Assembly: GCA_014382645.1 (NCBI GenBank)
Contig: JACNJI010000353.1
Location: forward strand, 1 to 6,978
Direction of reading: 5' to 3'
Length of the DNA stretch: 6,978 nt
Source: Verrucomicrobiota bacterium
Lineage (GTDB): Bacteria; Verrucomicrobiota; Verrucomicrobiia; Opitutales; Seribacteraceae
Positions 6,045 through 6,978 of the stretch are shown here, in pieces. The stretch's first letter is position 1. Each line of letters starts with the position of its first letter. A program made the translations under genes and the position numbers. The notes under the pieces were generated by a model, which was not told the origin of the DNA, did not search any database, and saw only the letters and a program-made list of their open reading frames with translations.

Positions 6045-6437
6045 TCATTCCGCAGCCTTCATGGCAGCGATTAGGGTACTTGCATCGGTCAGGCCTTGGA
6101 ATTGCTTTTGGATTTCTCCGTCCTTGAAAATGATCAAGGTGGGGATACTCTCGATGCCATACTCCGAAGCAACGGCGGGCTCATCGTCGACGTTCAGCTT
6201 GATCACCTTCCCATAGGCTTTCGCCTTCTCGGCGACGTCGTCCACGATCGGGCCTTGACGGCGACAGGGCGGGCACCAAGGCGCCCAGAAATCCACCAAC
6301 ACCACCCCGGCGGCAATTTCCTTCTTAAATTCCTCCGCGCTTACCGACCCGGTATCCGAGGTCGACGAGTCTCCTCCGGAACATCCTCCCGCTAAAAAAG
6401 TTAACGCTAAAACCATCGAGACCAAACAAGTTTTCAT
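6045..6437 (-). CDS. Thioredoxin-fold lipoprotein (WCPPC active site)
   Basis: This 130-residue thioredoxin-domain protein should carry out dithiol/disulfide exchange on the periplasmic side of the membrane. An N-terminal hydrophobic segment leads to LAGGC with Cys19, a lipobox-like site with Ala rather than the usual Leu at -3. A Ser/Gly/Asp linker (20-33) then joins the thioredoxin domain (about 34-130). The active site is WCPPC (54-58), replacing the cytoplasmic WCGPC. Buried Asp49 in VDFWA, the KLNVDDEP strand at 80-87 and cis-Pro99 in SIPT are all present, so the fold is complete and probably active. Pro in the CXXC dipeptide is seen in some envelope thioredoxins. The ATG at 6437 has AAGGGG directly abutting it, an unusually short spacing. 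Membrane anchoring is inferred. It diverges from ltaE across about 150 nt. Confidence 0.93.
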   Translation of the reverse strand: MKTCLVSMVLALTFLAGGCSGGDSSTSDTGSVSAEEFKKEIAAGVVLVDFWAPWCPPCRRQGPIVDDVAEKAKAYGKVIKLNVDDEPAVASEYGIESIPTLIIFKDGEIQKQFQGLTDASTLIAAMKAAE

Positions 6438-6471
6438 CCCCTTAATCTACTCTCGAACAATCCATCGCACC

Positions 6472-6477
6472 ATTATA
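6472..6477 (-). promoter_or_regulatory. Candidate -10 element of the thioredoxin-like gene
   Basis: A perfect TATAAT on the minus strand would place transcription start near 6465, about 28 nt before the start at 6437. No good -35 lies 16-18 nt upstream, so the element may be activator-dependent or a chance match in an AT-rich stretch. Confidence 0.35.
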
Positions 6478-6588
6478 AATTTCACTTAATTTTGGAATCA
6501 CCGACCAATACGAAACCGGAAATTCCGAATGGCAAGATTCTCATTTTCATGCTTTCGGCCTTTCGCCTCGTTCGCTAGCGTTTGCCTC

Positions 6589-6978
6589 ATGCCAATGATC
6601 GACCTCCGCAGCGATACCGTAACGCGCCCTACCCCCGCCATGCTTAAGGCCATGAGCGAGGCCGAACTAGGCGACGACGTCTTTGACGACGACCCCCCCG
6701 TGGATCGTCTGGAAGCCCTCGTCGCCGAAACGCTCGGCAAGGAATCCTCCATGTTCGTACCGAGCGGCACCCAGAGCAACCTAGCGGCATTGATGACCCA
6801 TTGCGGACGCGGAGACGAATACCTCGTCGGGCAGCAAGCCCACACCTACCTATTCGAAGGCGGCGGCGCCGCCGCCCTCGGCAGCATTCAGCCCCAGCCC
6901 ATCGACCACGAAACCGACGGCACCCTAGACCTCGAGAAAATCACCAAACTGATAAAGCCCGACGACTACCACTACGCC
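6589..6978 (+). CDS. ltaE: Low-specificity L-threonine aldolase, N-terminal part (runs off window)
   Basis: This PLP enzyme cleaves L-threonine or allo-threonine to glycine and acetaldehyde in the cytoplasm. The visible 130 codons closely follow the E. coli LtaE pattern: IDLRSDTVTRPT at 4-15, GDDVFDDDP at 28-36, the phosphate-binding PSGTQSNLAAL at 58-68, then VGQQAHTYLFEGGGAA with His85 (the PLP-stacking His83 of E. coli), SIQPQPI at 99-105, and IKPDDYH at 122-128 with His128 matching E. coli His126. The PLP-binding lysine, near residue 200 in the family, lies beyond the window. The start could be the ATG at 6589 or the one at 6595, which gives the family-standard MIDLRSDT. Neither has a Shine-Dalgarno. 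An in-frame ATG at 6529 would add 20 residues that are atypical for the family. Confidence 0.95.
   Translation, partial: MPMIDLRSDTVTRPTPAMLKAMSEAELGDDVFDDDPPVDRLEALVAETLGKESSMFVPSGTQSNLAALMTHCGRGDEYLVGQQAHTYLFEGGGAAALGSIQPQPIDHETDGTLDLEKITKLIKPDDYHYA

Noticed and set aside
6498..6845. 115-codon minus-strand frame at the right edge
   Set aside because: It is antisense to the clear ltaE coding sequence, with Ser/Arg-rich composition typical of a shadow frame.
1..6978. A novel defence system, mobile element or CRISPR array
   Set aside because: No nuclease, transposase, toxin-antitoxin pair, reverse transcriptase, repeat-spacer array or terminal inverted repeats were seen; the genes are chromosomal metabolic and envelope types.

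Overview
This 7-kb window looks like the chromosome of a Gram-negative bacterium. Sec signal peptides and a lipoprotein-type signal are visible. The protein mix suggests Verrucomicrobiota or a relative in the PVC group: a HEAT-extended secreted M1 peptidase, a small DMT-like membrane protein next to a PaaK-like ligase, and a LURP-one/scramblase-like protein. That placement is inferred from family memory, not from any search. No rRNA, tRNA, CRISPR array, transposase or phage gene was found.

Layout, right to left for the minus-strand genes. At the right edge a plus-strand low-specificity L-threonine aldolase (ltaE, from 6589, cut by the window end) diverges from a minus-strand thioredoxin-fold lipoprotein (6045-6437). 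Downstream on the minus strand is a LURP-one/scramblase-like gene split into two overlapping frames (5687-5953 and 5367-5735), followed by a likely terminator near 5291-5320. Next is a large secreted M1 metallopeptidase with HEAT repeats and a C-terminal coiled coil (2495-5152). An AT-rich gap of 317 nt (2179-2494 plus flank) precedes a small secreted lysine-rich protein (1744-2178), which ends at a strong intrinsic terminator (1688-1719). A two-gene operon closes the left side: a five-helix DMT-like membrane protein (1100-1615) and, 10 nt after its stop, a PaaK-like CoA ligase/adenylate-forming enzyme (31-1089).

The most notable signals are two interrupted genes. The scramblase-like gene changes frame by -1 exactly where a canonical X_XXY_YYZ heptamer (C_CCA_AAA) lies in the zero frame. 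A Shine-Dalgarno-like GAGGG sits 6 nt upstream and a 9-bp imperfect stem begins 6 nt downstream. This is the textbook arrangement for programmed -1 frameshifting, although a one-base indel in the A5 run would explain it equally well. The PaaK-like gene stops at a TAG inside a conserved stretch just before its C-terminal subdomain, and the same frame stays open to the window edge. TAG is used by no other gene here. Both could be sequence errors or real decay; both can be tested cheaply by read mapping and comparison with homologues.

Functionally the genes do not form one pathway. The window reads as ordinary chromosomal content: envelope proteolysis, envelope thiol chemistry, amino-acid metabolism, and a small transporter-ligase unit of unknown substrate.
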